Below, piece after piece: positions 51,147-61,858 of a DNA stretch of 64,000 bases. The position numbers were made by a program, and so were the translations under genes. Under the pieces are notes generated by a model. The model had not been told where the DNA came from, ran no database searches, and was given only the letters and a program-made list of their open reading frames with translations. Where the stretch lies: the NCBI RefSeq assembly GCF_026343115.1, contig NZ_JAPEMC010000001.1, positions 6,179,001 through 6,243,000 of the forward strand, in the 5' to 3' direction. This stretch comes from Streptomyces sp. NBC_00102. GTDB lineage: Bacteria; Actinomycetota; Actinomycetes; Streptomycetales; Streptomycetaceae. The stretch's first letter is position 1. Each line of letters starts with the position of its first letter.

Positions 51147-51974
51147 TCAGTGGTCGATGCGGAAGCTCTCCCCGTACACCTTCCAGCGCAGCGGGGTCTC
51201 CAGCTGGAGCTTCCCTTCGCGCACGAACCGGCGCTGGGCCGTTTCGATCCTGCTGGTGTCGGTGTGCGAGGGCTCCTTCGCGATGGCGGCCACCCGGGCG
51301 TCGAGGAAGGCGTTGAGGTAGGCCTCCTCGTCCCCGCCCTCGGCGGGGGAGTCGGCGGCGGCCAGGGCTTGGCGGCGGATGGTCGTGAAGCCGACCGTTC
51401 CCTCGGTGTCGTCGGCTCCGTGCATGACGTAAGCGTCGTAGTAGATGAACTGGCCCAGGGCGCTGAGGCCGTCCTTCTCGGCCCGGTCGACCGCCGGGTC
51501 GAAGTAGCCCTCGTCCAGTACCGCGTCCTGCGCCGCCCGGAACGCGGAGTCCTTCGCGGCGGCCGTCCACGCCTCGGTGAACGGCGTGCCGAGTCCGGCG
51601 TGCGAGTCGGTTCCGCCGACCGCCCGCAGGGCCGGGACGAACCGTGCGAGGGCGTTTTCGGGGCGGGCCTTCGTGTACCGCTCGACCACGTCGAGCATGT
51701 CGCCGGTGCCGGAGCAGAATCCGATGATGCCGCCGGTGTAGCCGCGGCCGTCGTGGATGTCCTCGATGTAGTCGTACTGGTCCTGCCAGTCCAGGGTGGA
51801 GTTCTCGGCGCTGGAGACCAGCTCCATGGCGATCCGTTTCTTCGCCGGATCGTCGAGTCCCTTCTCGGGCTGCTCGTCCGCACCGGAGCAGGCGGTCAGC
51901 GGGACGGTGGCCAGCAGGGCGGCGAAGGCGGTCGGGAGCAGGCGGCGGGCAGCGGGCCGGGCGGTGCGGTTCAC
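51147..51974 (-). CDS. Lipoprotein GH46 chitosanase paralogue
   Basis: A second GH46 enzyme, about 275 aa from the GTG at 51974. The signal ends in a lipobox (AALLATVPLTAC), so it is probably tethered to the outer face of the membrane. The catalytic region AENSTLDWQDQYDYIEDIHDGRGYTGGIIG keeps the glutamate and aspartate; the loop DAVLDEGYFDP differs from the DERDRVYFDP of the secreted paralogue and may change subsite binding. An ATG at 52040 would overlap the start of the divergent hydrolase gene, so it is less likely, though GTG 51974 has no spaced ribosome site. Confidence 0.85.
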   Translation of the reverse strand: MNRTARPAARRLLPTAFAALLATVPLTACSGADEQPEKGLDDPAKKRIAMELVSSAENSTLDWQDQYDYIEDIHDGRGYTGGIIGFCSGTGDMLDVVERYTKARPENALARFVPALRAVGGTDSHAGLGTPFTEAWTAAAKDSAFRAAQDAVLDEGYFDPAVDRAEKDGLSALGQFIYYDAYVMHGADDTEGTVGFTTIRRQALAAADSPAEGGDEEAYLNAFLDARVAAIAKEPSHTDTSRIETAQRRFVREGKLQLETPLRWKVYGESFRIDH

Positions 51975-52038
51975 CCCCCAAGCCTGCCAGGCCGGGGTGA
52001 GGCGCTCGTCCCCGCCCACCGGCTGTAGCGTCTGAGGC

Positions 52039-52722
52039 ATGGAAGATCAGTCTGTTGTGGATGTGGGCGATGTACGGCTGGCGTACCGGGCCTGGGGTGA
52101 CCAGTACGGCTCGCCGGTCGTCCTCTTGCACGGCCTCGGCGGTTCGTCCGCCGACTGGGAGGCCACCGGGACCCTGCTCGGTGCCGAGTGGCGGGTGTAC
52201 GCCCTCGATCTGCGCGGGCACGGCGAGAGTGACTGGCCGGACGAGTACGCGTTCGAGCAGATGGTGGACGACGTGGTCGGGTTCCTCGACGAGTGCGAGC
52301 TCGACCGGGTCGGACTGGTGGGCCACGGCATGGGCGGCACCGTCGCCCTGCTGCTCGCGGAGGAGCACGCCGACCGGGTGGAGCGGCTGGTCCTGGTGGA
52401 GACCCCCGCGCCCTTCCCCGGCGACCCGGGGCCGGCGGGGCGGGCCGAGGGCCCGGTCGACTACGACGAGAACGCCGTGGCCGAGGTGCACGCCCAGTTG
52501 TCCGAGCCCGACCCGGAGTGGGCCGAGACGCTGGGCGAGATCGTCGCGCCCACGATGATCATCGCCGGCGGGCCCGAGAGCAGCCTGCCGCAGGCGCTTC
52601 TGCCGGAGGTCGCCTCGCGCATCCCCGACTGCCGTCTGGTCACCGTGCCCGGCGGTCACCGGATGCACGAGACCCGCGCCGACCAGGTCGCCCAGCACAT
52701 CAGCGAGTTCTTCACCAGCTGA
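52039..52722 (+). CDS. Alpha/beta hydrolase-fold protein lacking nucleophile serine
   Basis: A 227-aa protein with the full fold: VVLLHGLGGSSADW (oxyanion region), YALDLRGHGESDWP, the nucleophile elbow VGLVGHGMGGTVALL, a conserved APTMIIAGGPES strand, and the histidine in VPGGHRMHETRAD. The elbow reads G-H-G-M-G, with Gly97 where Ser is required; the DNA (CACGGCATGGGC) confirms it. It is therefore probably non-hydrolytic, or a lyase-like or binding protein of this fold. The ATG at 52039 lies 65 bp from the divergent lipoprotein chitosanase start. Confidence 0.85.
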   Translation: MEDQSVVDVGDVRLAYRAWGDQYGSPVVLLHGLGGSSADWEATGTLLGAEWRVYALDLRGHGESDWPDEYAFEQMVDDVVGFLDECELDRVGLVGHGMGGTVALLLAEEHADRVERLVLVETPAPFPGDPGPAGRAEGPVDYDENAVAEVHAQLSEPDPEWAETLGEIVAPTMIIAGGPESSLPQALLPEVASRIPDCRLVTVPGGHRMHETRADQVAQHISEFFTS

Positions 52723-52751
52723 CCGGCGGCGCCCCGGACGAAGACGCACGA

Positions 52752-52787
52752 AGAGGGAGGCCCGGCGAACCCGCCGGGCCTCCCTCT
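52752..52787. terminator. 16-bp perfect bidirectional terminator
   Basis: AGAGGGAGGCCCGGCG pairs perfectly with CGCCGGGCCTCCCTCT around AACC, between the convergent hydrolase and argG genes. Confidence 0.85.
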
Positions 52788-52808
52788 CGCACACACGGTC
52801 CGGTCCGG

Positions 52809-54288
<1,480 letters not shown>

Positions 54289-54516
54289 ACCCGGTCGGCT
54301 GAGTCGTGGCTCACTCGTTGGGGGGACGACGGGCGAAGTGCCACCCGGGACTCCTTAGGGTGACCGTGCGGTCACGCAAGGTTACCGGAGGTGGTCGGGG
54401 GTAGGTCTCGCGTCGCCCCCGAGTGCCTTGTCGGCCCGCGCCGGCGAGGGGCCGGGGGCGAAGTGGAAGCCACCTCGTACCCGTCTCTTCGGGGACGGAG
54501 ATCCTGGGAGACCCTC

Positions 54517-54951
54517 ATGGCAGTACGGAAGACCGCCACGACCCTGCTGGCCGCGGCGACGCTCGTGGCCGGCTCGCTCTTCGGGCTGATGGGGCCGGCG
54601 TCGGCCTCCGCCCGGCCCGACGAGGCCGTCCTCGCGGCGAAGGCGCTCGCGGGCGCCCGGCAGCACGCGGTGGAGTCGCCCGCCGCGGTGAAGTCCGCCG
54701 CCGCGGCGCTGTCCTGTTCCTACACCTACGTGTGCGGGCAGGGCGCCAACGGCAACAGCTTCGCCTACACCAAGTGCAACACCCTCTACCAGCTCCCCAA
54801 CCTGACCGGCAGCGGCCCTCTCGTCAACAACCAGACCCCCGGCACCGTGGCGTACTTCTACGACAAGAACCAGAACTACCTCTTCTCCTCCACCGCCTAT
54901 CAGTCGACGACGGTCAACTGGACTCCGGTCTGGTACGCCATCGCCTGCTGA
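54517..54951 (+). CDS. Small secreted protein, unknown function
   Basis: A 144-aa exported protein. The signal peptide is MAVRKTATTLLAAATLVAGSLFGLMGPASASA. The mature part begins with an Ala-rich helical stretch, then a compact beta domain with four cysteines (ALSCSYTYVCGQGANGNSFAYTKCNT ... WYAIAC), probably two disulfides. I do not recognise the family; the size and cysteines resemble other small secreted Streptomyces proteins. The ATG at 54517 has GGGAG seven bases upstream. It is an isolated gene. Confidence 0.75.
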   Translation: MAVRKTATTLLAAATLVAGSLFGLMGPASASARPDEAVLAAKALAGARQHAVESPAAVKSAAAALSCSYTYVCGQGANGNSFAYTKCNTLYQLPNLTGSGPLVNNQTPGTVAYFYDKNQNYLFSSTAYQSTTVNWTPVWYAIAC

Positions 54952-55201
54952 CGGCCCGTCGGGGACCGTGGCGGGGCACTCGTGCCGCTCCCGGGGCCGG
55001 TGGCCCGGGTGTCCCGCCCGACCCGGCCCTTCCCCGGGGCGGAATCCAGAACTCCGTAACCACATCCGGGTGCCCCGGCGCAAGCCGTGGCGGGTGCACA
55101 TCGCCACATTGCGGAACGTTCGGCGCACTCCTCTTGTGACCGGCCCGCGCGCCGTGCCATACAGGTCTGGACCAATGCCCCGGATGAAAGGCGGCAGCGC
55201 C

Positions 55202-56182
55202 GTGCAACGTCCCCCCACGCGTGTCGTGTCGACCTGTTCCGCAGTGCTCCTCCTCTCCCTCCTCACCGGCTGCGGCGGTTCGGCGCGGGCGGCCGACACC
55301 CAGGCGCCCACCACCCCCCAGGGCGTGACCGCCCAGTCGAGCAGCGCCACCTCCGCGCACGTGATGTGGGAGCCCTCCACCGACGACGAGGCGGTCACCG
55401 GATACGAGATCTACCGCGGTGCCACCCGCGTGAAGGCCGTCCCCGCGGCCAAGCACATGATCGACGTCGACGGGCTCACCGCGTCCACCGACTACACCTT
55501 CACCGTCCGCGCCCGCGACGCGGCCGGAAACCTCTCCGCGGCCGGCCCCGGGGTGTCCGTCACCACCCAGCCCACCCCGCCCGACGACCGCGAGGCGCCG
55601 ACCGAACCCGGAGGGCTCCGTGCCACCGCGGTCGGCACCGACAGCGCGACCCTGTCCTGGAAACCCGCGACCGACGACGTCGGCGTCTCCTCGTACGACG
55701 TCTACCAGGAGGACTCCCGCATCCACAGCGTCTCCGGCACCGTGACCAGCGCCCGGCTGACCGGCCTGCGCCCCGGAACCGTCTACACCTTCACCGTCCG
55801 GGCCCGCGACGCCTCGGACAAGTCCTCGGCCGACAGCCGGTCCGTCGACATCACCACCGAGTCCGTCCCCGGCGCCCCCGCGAGCACGGCCCCCACCGGT
55901 CTGCGCACGGAGACGAAGGGCAAGCCCGGCGACTACGTCGTGACACTCACCTGGGACCAGCCCGAGGTGGGCGGAGCGATCCCCGCCTACGAACTCCACC
56001 TCGACGGCAAACCCACCACCACGATCGTCTGGGGCGGCACGCCTCCGAAGGGCCGCGCCACCTACGAACTGACGCTCACAGAGCCGAAGGGCACCCGGCA
56101 CTCCGTCAAGGTCCGGGCCAAGCTCCCCGATGGCACATGGGGCGACTTCTCCGCGCAGCGCACCCTCGTACTCGGCGGCTGA
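55202..56182 (+). CDS. Lipoprotein with three fibronectin type III domains
   Basis: A 326-aa lipoprotein: signal VQRPPTRVVSTCSAVLLLSLLTGC with lipobox LLTGC, so it is tethered to the membrane surface. Three FN3 domains follow: VTAQSSSATSAHVMWEPSTDDEAVTGYEIYRG, ATAVGTDSATLSWKPATDDVGVSSYDVYQE and ETKGKPGDYVVTLTWDQPEVGGAIPAYELHLDG. The first two end with the typical TDYTFTVRARDAAGN-like strand. FN3 arrays in actinomycetes are carbohydrate- or protein-binding spacers. The GTG at 55202 is preceded by AAAGGCGG; ATG 55175 is an alternative. Confidence 0.85.
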   Translation: MQRPPTRVVSTCSAVLLLSLLTGCGGSARAADTQAPTTPQGVTAQSSSATSAHVMWEPSTDDEAVTGYEIYRGATRVKAVPAAKHMIDVDGLTASTDYTFTVRARDAAGNLSAAGPGVSVTTQPTPPDDREAPTEPGGLRATAVGTDSATLSWKPATDDVGVSSYDVYQEDSRIHSVSGTVTSARLTGLRPGTVYTFTVRARDASDKSSADSRSVDITTESVPGAPASTAPTGLRTETKGKPGDYVVTLTWDQPEVGGAIPAYELHLDGKPTTTIVWGGTPPKGRATYELTLTEPKGTRHSVKVRAKLPDGTWGDFSAQRTLVLGG

Positions 56183-56398
56183 GGGCCCGCCCCCACGACG
56201 GCGCCCGGAACCGGGCCGTGTCCGGCGCGTCCTCGTGGACGCGCGGGAGCGCGCGCCCTGTGGTCCATTGATCTCCGGGGCGTGTCCGCGAAGCCCCGCG
56301 CCCGGCCCGCGACGCCCGCAGGGTGTCGGGCGCGGGGACCGTCATGGACACGGCCCGGGACCTCGGACGCGAGTACATGACGAACAGGGGTGTGCACC

Positions 56399-57757
56399 AT
56401 GGACCTGAGCACCCGGGTCGACGCGCTGATGAACGGTCTGACCGCCGACCTGGAACGGCTGACCGCCATTCCCTCCATCGCCTTCCCCGGCTTCCCGCCC
56501 GAACCGGTCCTGGCGGCCCACGACCTCGTGGTGGAACTGCTGCGCGGGGCCGGCGTCACGCGGATCGACCGGCTGGACCTCCCCGACACCGCGCCGGTCA
56601 TCGTGGCCGAAGTGCCCCCGCCCACCCCCGACGCGCCCACCGTCCTCCTCTACGGGCACTACGACGTCCAGCCCCCGGGCGAGGCGAGCCTCTGGCGGTC
56701 GCCCCCCTTCGAGCCCACCCTCCTCGACGGCGGAGGCGGCCTCAGGGCCCGCGGTGTCGCCGACGACAAGGCCAACGTCATCGTCCACCTCGGCGTGCTG
56801 AGAGCGTTCGGCGGTGCGCCCCCGGTCGGGCTGAAGATCGTCCTGGAAGGCCAGGAGGAGTACGGCAGCGCCTTCGACGAGTACCCGCCCACCGACCCGG
56901 ACCGCTTCGCCTGCGACGCCATGGTCATCGCGGACCTCGGCAACATCCGCCCCGGCAGCCCCACCCTCACCACGGGACTGCGCGGTGCGGCAGAGGTCGT
57001 GGTCGAAGTCCGTACCCTTGCCGAGCCGCGGCACAGCGGCGAGTTCGGCGGCGCCGCCCCGGATGCCCTGCTGGCGCTGCTCACCGCGCTCTCCACCCTG
57101 CACGACGTGCACGGCGACGTGGCCGTGGAGGGACTGCGGCGGGAGGAGTGGACCGGCACCACCTTCACCGAGGAGGAGTTCCGCTCCCTCGCCGGGGTGC
57201 TCGACGGAGTACCCCTGACGGGATCGGGCAGCCTCGGCGAACGGCTCTGGAGCGGACCGGCGATCACCGTCATCGGCATCGACGCCCCGAGCGTCGACCA
57301 CGCCGCCTCGGCCGTGGTGCCCTACGCGCGCGCCAAGCTGAACCTCCGGTTCCACCCGCTCCAGGACCCGCGCGAGGCGAGGGGACTCCTCGTCACCCAC
57401 CTGGAGGCACTGCGCCCGTTCGGAATCCCGCTCACCGTCATCGCCGGGGACACCGGCCCCGGCTTCGAGGCCAGGACCGACGGCCCGGCTTACCGGGCGG
57501 CCCTCACCGCACTGCGCGAGGGATGGGGCGAGGAACCCGCGTACATCGCCAGTGGAGGATCGATCCCCCTCGTCAACGGGCTGGCCAGGGCCGTGCCGGG
57601 GGCGGAGGTACTGCTCTTCGGGGCCCAGGACAACATGTGCAACCTGCACGCCCCGAACGAACGCGTACTCTTCTCCGAACTCCGGTCGGCGGTGATCGCC
57701 GAAGCCGCCTTCCTGCGCGAGTTCGCCGCCGGCCACCGGGCCGGAGGCACGGCGTGA
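56399..57757 (+). CDS. M20/M25-family metallopeptidase (dipeptidase)
   Basis: A 452-aa M20 peptidase. Metal-binding signatures are TVLLYGHYDVQPPGE (His and the proton-network Asp), GVADDKANV (bridging Asp), LEGQEEYGS (the general-base Glu pair) and IADLGN (Asp). A dimerisation lid is inserted after residue 200. It should hydrolyse dipeptides or acylated amino acids with two zinc or manganese ions. The ATG at 56399 follows AGGGG; a GTG at 56390 is possible. Its stop overlaps the transporter start, so the two are translationally coupled. Confidence 0.87.
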   Translation: MDLSTRVDALMNGLTADLERLTAIPSIAFPGFPPEPVLAAHDLVVELLRGAGVTRIDRLDLPDTAPVIVAEVPPPTPDAPTVLLYGHYDVQPPGEASLWRSPPFEPTLLDGGGGLRARGVADDKANVIVHLGVLRAFGGAPPVGLKIVLEGQEEYGSAFDEYPPTDPDRFACDAMVIADLGNIRPGSPTLTTGLRGAAEVVVEVRTLAEPRHSGEFGGAAPDALLALLTALSTLHDVHGDVAVEGLRREEWTGTTFTEEEFRSLAGVLDGVPLTGSGSLGERLWSGPAITVIGIDAPSVDHAASAVVPYARAKLNLRFHPLQDPREARGLLVTHLEALRPFGIPLTVIAGDTGPGFEARTDGPAYRAALTALREGWGEEPAYIASGGSIPLVNGLARAVPGAEVLLFGAQDNMCNLHAPNERVLFSELRSAVIAEAAFLREFAAGHRAGGTA

Positions 57758-59295
57758 GCACCCGGGCACCGGGCGCCCCGGGCGGCGCCGCCTCCGGCGA
57801 GAAGCCCCGGGGAAAGCGGAAGTTCACGTTCCCGAGCGCGCTGACGATTCTCGCCCTGGTGACCCTCGCCGTCTGGGCCCTCGCCTTCCTCATCCCCTCG
57901 GGGGCGTACGACCGCGACGCCGAAGGCGCCCCGGTCCAGGGCACCTACCACCGGGTCCCGTCCGGCCAGAGCTTCGTGGACCGGCTCAACGACCTCTTCC
58001 TCTCGCCCGTCAACGGCCTGTACGGAATCCGGGACGCCGAGACCGGACAGGTCGGGCCCGATCTGGCCGGCGAACTGTACGGCAGCGCGGGCGTGTTCCT
58101 CTTCGTCATCGCGATCGGCGCGTTCATCACCGTCGTCTTCGCCACCGGAGCCCTCGACCGGGGCATCGGCCGGCTCGCCCACCGGCTCCGCGAGCGCGGC
58201 GCGCTGCTCATCGCCGGGGTGATGGTGGTCTTCTCCCTGCTCGGCACGGTGGAGGGCTTCGCCGAGGAAACCCTGGGCTTCTACGGGCTGATCGTGCCGT
58301 TGATGCTCGCCCTCGGCTACGACCGCGTGGTCGCCACCGGCACCATCATCCTCGGCGCCGGAATCGGTGTGCTCTGCTCCACCGTCAACCCCTTCGCCAC
58401 CGGCGTCGCCTCCTCCGCCGCCGACATCTCCCTCGGCGACGGCATCGTGCTGCGCGGGCTGATGTGGATCGTCCTGACGGCCGTCACCATCGCCTACGTC
58501 GTCCGCTACGCCTCCCGGGTACGCAAGGACCCCGCACGCTCCCTCTCCGGGTTCCTGCCCGGTGACCGCGAGCAGTCGGCGGCGAAAACCGAGGAACCGC
58601 CTCCGCTGACCCCGCTGCACCAGCTCATCCTGGTCCTCGTCGGACTCACCTTCGCCTTCATGATCTTCTCCGTGGTGCCGTGGGCCGGCGCCATCACCGG
58701 GGACGCCGACGCCACCCCGTACGGCTTCGAGCTCGGCTGGTCCTTCCCGCAGCTGGCCGCGCTCTTCATCGTCGCGGCGGTGGTCGTCGGCGTGGTGGCA
58801 CGGTTCGGCGAACAGAAGCTCAGCGCGACGATCGTGCAGGGTGCCGCGGACTTCATCTCACCCGCGCTCGTCATCGTGCTGGCCCGCGGTGTCACCGTGA
58901 TCATGAACAACTCGCAGATCACCGACACGGTGCTGCACTCCATCGAGGGCGCGGTGTCCGGGGTCTCGTCCGGCCTCTTCGCCGTCGTCGTGTTCATCGT
59001 CAACCTGCCCCTCGCATTCCTGATCCCCTCCACTTCCGGGCACGCCACCCTCGCGATGCCGATCCTCGCGCCCCTCGCCGACTTCGCGGGCGTCTCACGC
59101 GCCGTGGTGGTGACGGCCTGGCAGGCGGCCAGCGGCTGGATGAACCTCTGGGTACCGACGACCGCCGTCACCATCGGTGGCATCGCGCTGGCGAAGATCG
59201 GCTACGACACGTACCTGCGCTTCGTCTGGCCGCTGCTGGCGATCCTTTTCGTTCTGATCTGTGGATTCGTCGCACTCGGCGCGGTGTGGACCTGA
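57754..59295 (+). CDS. YfcC-family transporter
   Basis: A 513-aa membrane protein with about 11-12 hydrophobic segments. The family landmarks are the start FTFPSALTILALVTLAVWALAFLIPSGAYDR, the re-entrant loop MVVFSLLGTVEGFAEETLGFYGLIVPLM and LPLAFLIPSTSGHATLAMPILAPLADFAG. YfcC proteins are putative basic amino acid or peptide carriers. The GTG at 57754 overlaps the upstream dipeptidase, suggesting uptake of a substrate that the peptidase hydrolyses. No terminator is obvious. Confidence 0.87.
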   Translation: MSTRAPGAPGGAASGEKPRGKRKFTFPSALTILALVTLAVWALAFLIPSGAYDRDAEGAPVQGTYHRVPSGQSFVDRLNDLFLSPVNGLYGIRDAETGQVGPDLAGELYGSAGVFLFVIAIGAFITVVFATGALDRGIGRLAHRLRERGALLIAGVMVVFSLLGTVEGFAEETLGFYGLIVPLMLALGYDRVVATGTIILGAGIGVLCSTVNPFATGVASSAADISLGDGIVLRGLMWIVLTAVTIAYVVRYASRVRKDPARSLSGFLPGDREQSAAKTEEPPPLTPLHQLILVLVGLTFAFMIFSVVPWAGAITGDADATPYGFELGWSFPQLAALFIVAAVVVGVVARFGEQKLSATIVQGAADFISPALVIVLARGVTVIMNNSQITDTVLHSIEGAVSGVSSGLFAVVVFIVNLPLAFLIPSTSGHATLAMPILAPLADFAGVSRAVVVTAWQAASGWMNLWVPTTAVTIGGIALAKIGYDTYLRFVWPLLAILFVLICGFVALGAVWT

Positions 59296-59726
59296 CCGTG
59301 CGATGAAGTAAGGGTTCGGGCGGTCGGGGTGCACTCGTGGCTCTTCGTCGAGTGACCCTGGCCACTCGTATTCACCCTCCATTTCTCGCCAATCCAGCCG
59401 GCCATTCCCCATCGTTTACGTACGGCCTGCCCCTTTCCCTCCCGAAATCCACCCGGGGAGGGACAATCAGGAATGCGCAAGGAATCCGGTCCGATCGGAC
59501 AATGGACTTGCCCGGGGTGCCCTTCTGGGGATAGATCTACTTCACGACCCTGGGGAGGGGCGCCACCGCTGGTGGGGGGATTTCCGTTTCCGTCATGCCG
59601 TGCGCCGGTGTCACGACCGACACCGAAGGCACGTCGACGGCGCCATACATCCGACTCCGCATGACGTGTGAGTCGGCTCCGGCGCGCGCCGCTCTCCGTG
59701 GAGTCGTCATTTCCACAGGAGGCAGA
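59296..59726. other. 431-bp intergenic region before FG-GAP gene
   Basis: No gene is supported. A 12-bp perfect palindrome GTCCGATCGGAC lies at 59489-59500 and is a candidate operator for the downstream secreted gene. The region is less G/C-skewed than its neighbours and holds A/T-rich stretches before 59460. Confidence 0.45.
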
Positions 59727-61505
59727 ATGCCCAACCCCGCAGTACCCGGGACCCGTCGGTCCCGGAAGATGGCCACCTCGGCAGCGATAGTCTGCGCCGG
59801 TCTCCTGGTCAGCGGTTCGATGACGATCACCGCACACGCGGCCGGAAACGACGCCGCGACTCCCGGCACGGTCACCGTGCCGCACACCACCACCACACGC
59901 CACACCTTCACCATCCCGGGCCGCGAGAACGCGGTCGCTCCGGCGCCCAACAACCCGATGGCCCGTTCCGCGGTCGTCGCCACCGCTGCCCAGCGTGCCG
60001 ACTTCGACGGTGACGGCACCGGCGACTTCGCGTACCGCTTGGACTCGGGAGACGTGTGGACCGACTGGGGGTACAGCGCCGCCGACGCCATCTCCGGTGA
60101 GAACGGCCAGGTCAAGGACCTGCTGCTGCCGGGCGACATGACCGGCGACGGCAAGCCCGACCTGCTGACGGTGACGCCCACCGGTTCGCTCCGGCTCCAC
60201 AACGGCGCCGACGCGACCAGCGAAGGCGGTCTGAGCTCGTACACCACGCTCAGCACCGGCTGGCAGGCGTACAACAAGCTCGTCGTCGCCGGTGACCTGA
60301 ACCACGACGGCGCGCCCGACCTGCTCGCCCGCAGCACCGCCGGGCTGTTCCTCTTCCCGGGTACGGGAACGAACTTCGGCAAGGGCATCCAGGTCGGCGG
60401 TGCCGGATGGAGCCAGTTCGACCAGCTGGTCGGCGCGGACGACCTCACCGGTGACGGTGTGGCCGACCTCGTGGCCCGCAACTCCACCGGGCTCTTCGTG
60501 TTTCCGGGCAACGGCAAGAACAACGCCTACCCGTTCAAGGCCCAGATCAAGATCGGTGGAACCGGCTGGCTGCAGTACAACCAGATCACCGGCGGCACCG
60601 ACTACAACGGCAACGGCACCGCCGACCTCATGGTCCGCGGCTACGACGGCAAGGTGTCCTTCTACGACGGCAAGGGCAACGGGTTCTTCCAGGACCGCGA
60701 GACGTCCGGTTCCGGTTGGGGCGACGTCACCCAGTTCGCCGGCGCCGGCAACAACGCGGCATGGGGCAAGTCCGGCATCTTCGCCCGGACGAGCAACGGC
60801 ACCCTGTACTACTACCAGGGCACCGGCCTCGGGAAGCTCTCGGCGAAGTACCTCCAGGGCACGGGCTGGGACCGCTCCGCCTCGCGCCTCACCCACAGCG
60901 TCGCGCTCCGGTCCGACGGGTGGTCCAGCCTGATCGCGCACAGCACGTACGACGGCCACCTGTACAACGTGGCCAATTACGCGGAGAACGACAACTTCCT
61001 GGCGGCCGGTTCGAAGTCGTACAACCTGGTCGTCGGCCCCGGCGACCTCAACGGTGACGGCAAGAGCGACCTGATCGCCCGCAGCTCCACCGCGCTGTAC
61101 TTCTACGCCGGCAACGGCGACGGCCTCTCCATGAAGGGCCGTGTCCAGGTCGGCGGCAGCGGCTGGAGCCAGTACAACAAGCTGGTCGGCGCCGGTGACT
61201 TCAACCGCGACGGCCGCGCGGACCTCCTCGCCCGCAGCTCCGCCGGACTGTTCTTCTACCCCGGCACCGGCAAGGCGGCCGCGCCGTTCGGCGCCCGTAT
61301 CCAGGTCGGCGGCGCCGGCTGGAGCCAGTACTCCAGCCTGGCCTCCCCCGCCGACATCAACGGCGACGGCATCAGCGACCTCCTGGCGTCCAACTCCAAG
61401 GGCCAGCTGTTCTTCTACGCGGGCACCGGAGTCGCCAAGACCCCGTTCAAGGCCCGCGTCCAGATCGGCAGCGGGGGCTGGAACCAGTACCCCGACCTGG
61501 GCTGA
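59727..61505 (+). CDS. Secreted FG-GAP / VCBS repeat protein
   Basis: A 592-aa exported protein; the ATG at 59727 has AGGAGG five bases upstream. Signal region MATSAAIVCAGLLVSGSMTITAHA. The mature part is a series of FG-GAP calcium-binding repeats of about 50 residues: GDMTGDGKPDLLTV, GDLNHDGAPDLLAR, DDLTGDGVADLVAR, GDLNGDGKSDLIAR, GDFNRDGRADLLAR and ADINGDGISDLLAS, each followed by FYxGTG and QVGGxGWSQ. This forms a beta-propeller. No catalytic domain is visible. A strong hairpin follows. Confidence 0.88.
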   Translation: MPNPAVPGTRRSRKMATSAAIVCAGLLVSGSMTITAHAAGNDAATPGTVTVPHTTTTRHTFTIPGRENAVAPAPNNPMARSAVVATAAQRADFDGDGTGDFAYRLDSGDVWTDWGYSAADAISGENGQVKDLLLPGDMTGDGKPDLLTVTPTGSLRLHNGADATSEGGLSSYTTLSTGWQAYNKLVVAGDLNHDGAPDLLARSTAGLFLFPGTGTNFGKGIQVGGAGWSQFDQLVGADDLTGDGVADLVARNSTGLFVFPGNGKNNAYPFKAQIKIGGTGWLQYNQITGGTDYNGNGTADLMVRGYDGKVSFYDGKGNGFFQDRETSGSGWGDVTQFAGAGNNAAWGKSGIFARTSNGTLYYYQGTGLGKLSAKYLQGTGWDRSASRLTHSVALRSDGWSSLIAHSTYDGHLYNVANYAENDNFLAAGSKSYNLVVGPGDLNGDGKSDLIARSSTALYFYAGNGDGLSMKGRVQVGGSGWSQYNKLVGAGDFNRDGRADLLARSSAGLFFYPGTGKAAAPFGARIQVGGAGWSQYSSLASPADINGDGISDLLASNSKGQLFFYAGTGVAKTPFKARVQIGSGGWNQYPDLG

Positions 61506-61542
61506 TCGTCGACCCTGCGCGACGCTCGTCGAGCGCCGCACC

Positions 61543-61582
61543 GGCCGCCCCGTCCCCGCACACCAGCGGGGGCGGGGCGGCC
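61543..61582. terminator. 17-bp hairpin after FG-GAP gene
   Basis: GGCCGCCCCGTCCCCGC pairs with GCGGGGGCGGGGCGGCC (one T-G wobble) around ACACCA, 38 bp past the stop. Confidence 0.8.
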
Positions 61583-61616
61583 GTCCCATGTACGCGCCCG
61601 CGTGTGTAAGTGGCGG

Positions 61617-61826
61617 TCAGTCGCCTGCGGTTGCGGCGACGAACGCGGCCCAGGCGCCCGGGGCCATGGTGAGGACGGGCCCGGTGGGCTGCTTGGAGTC
61701 ACGCACGTGGACGGTGCCGGGGGAGGTGGCCACCTCAAGACAGTCTCCGCCTTCGGCACCGCTGTGGCTGCTCTTGAACCAGTGCAGCTCCGCGTCGGAG
61801 CCGTCTGTGGTGACGTGGACGTTCAT
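61617..61826 (-). CDS. DUF397 protein, copy 1
   Basis: A 69-aa DUF397 protein (LHWFKSSHSGAEGGDCLEVATSPGTVHVRDSKQPTGPVLTMAPGAWAAFVAA). DUF397 proteins are partners of Scr1/WhiJ-type XRE regulators, in which some act as toxin-like or antagonising components. It is nearly identical in the core to the copy 33 bp away, indicating a recent duplication. Confidence 0.88.
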   Translation of the reverse strand: MNVHVTTDGSDAELHWFKSSHSGAEGGDCLEVATSPGTVHVRDSKQPTGPVLTMAPGAWAAFVAATAGD

Positions 61827-61858
61827 ACCTCTCCCAGCCTTCGGTCGTTGTACGCGGG

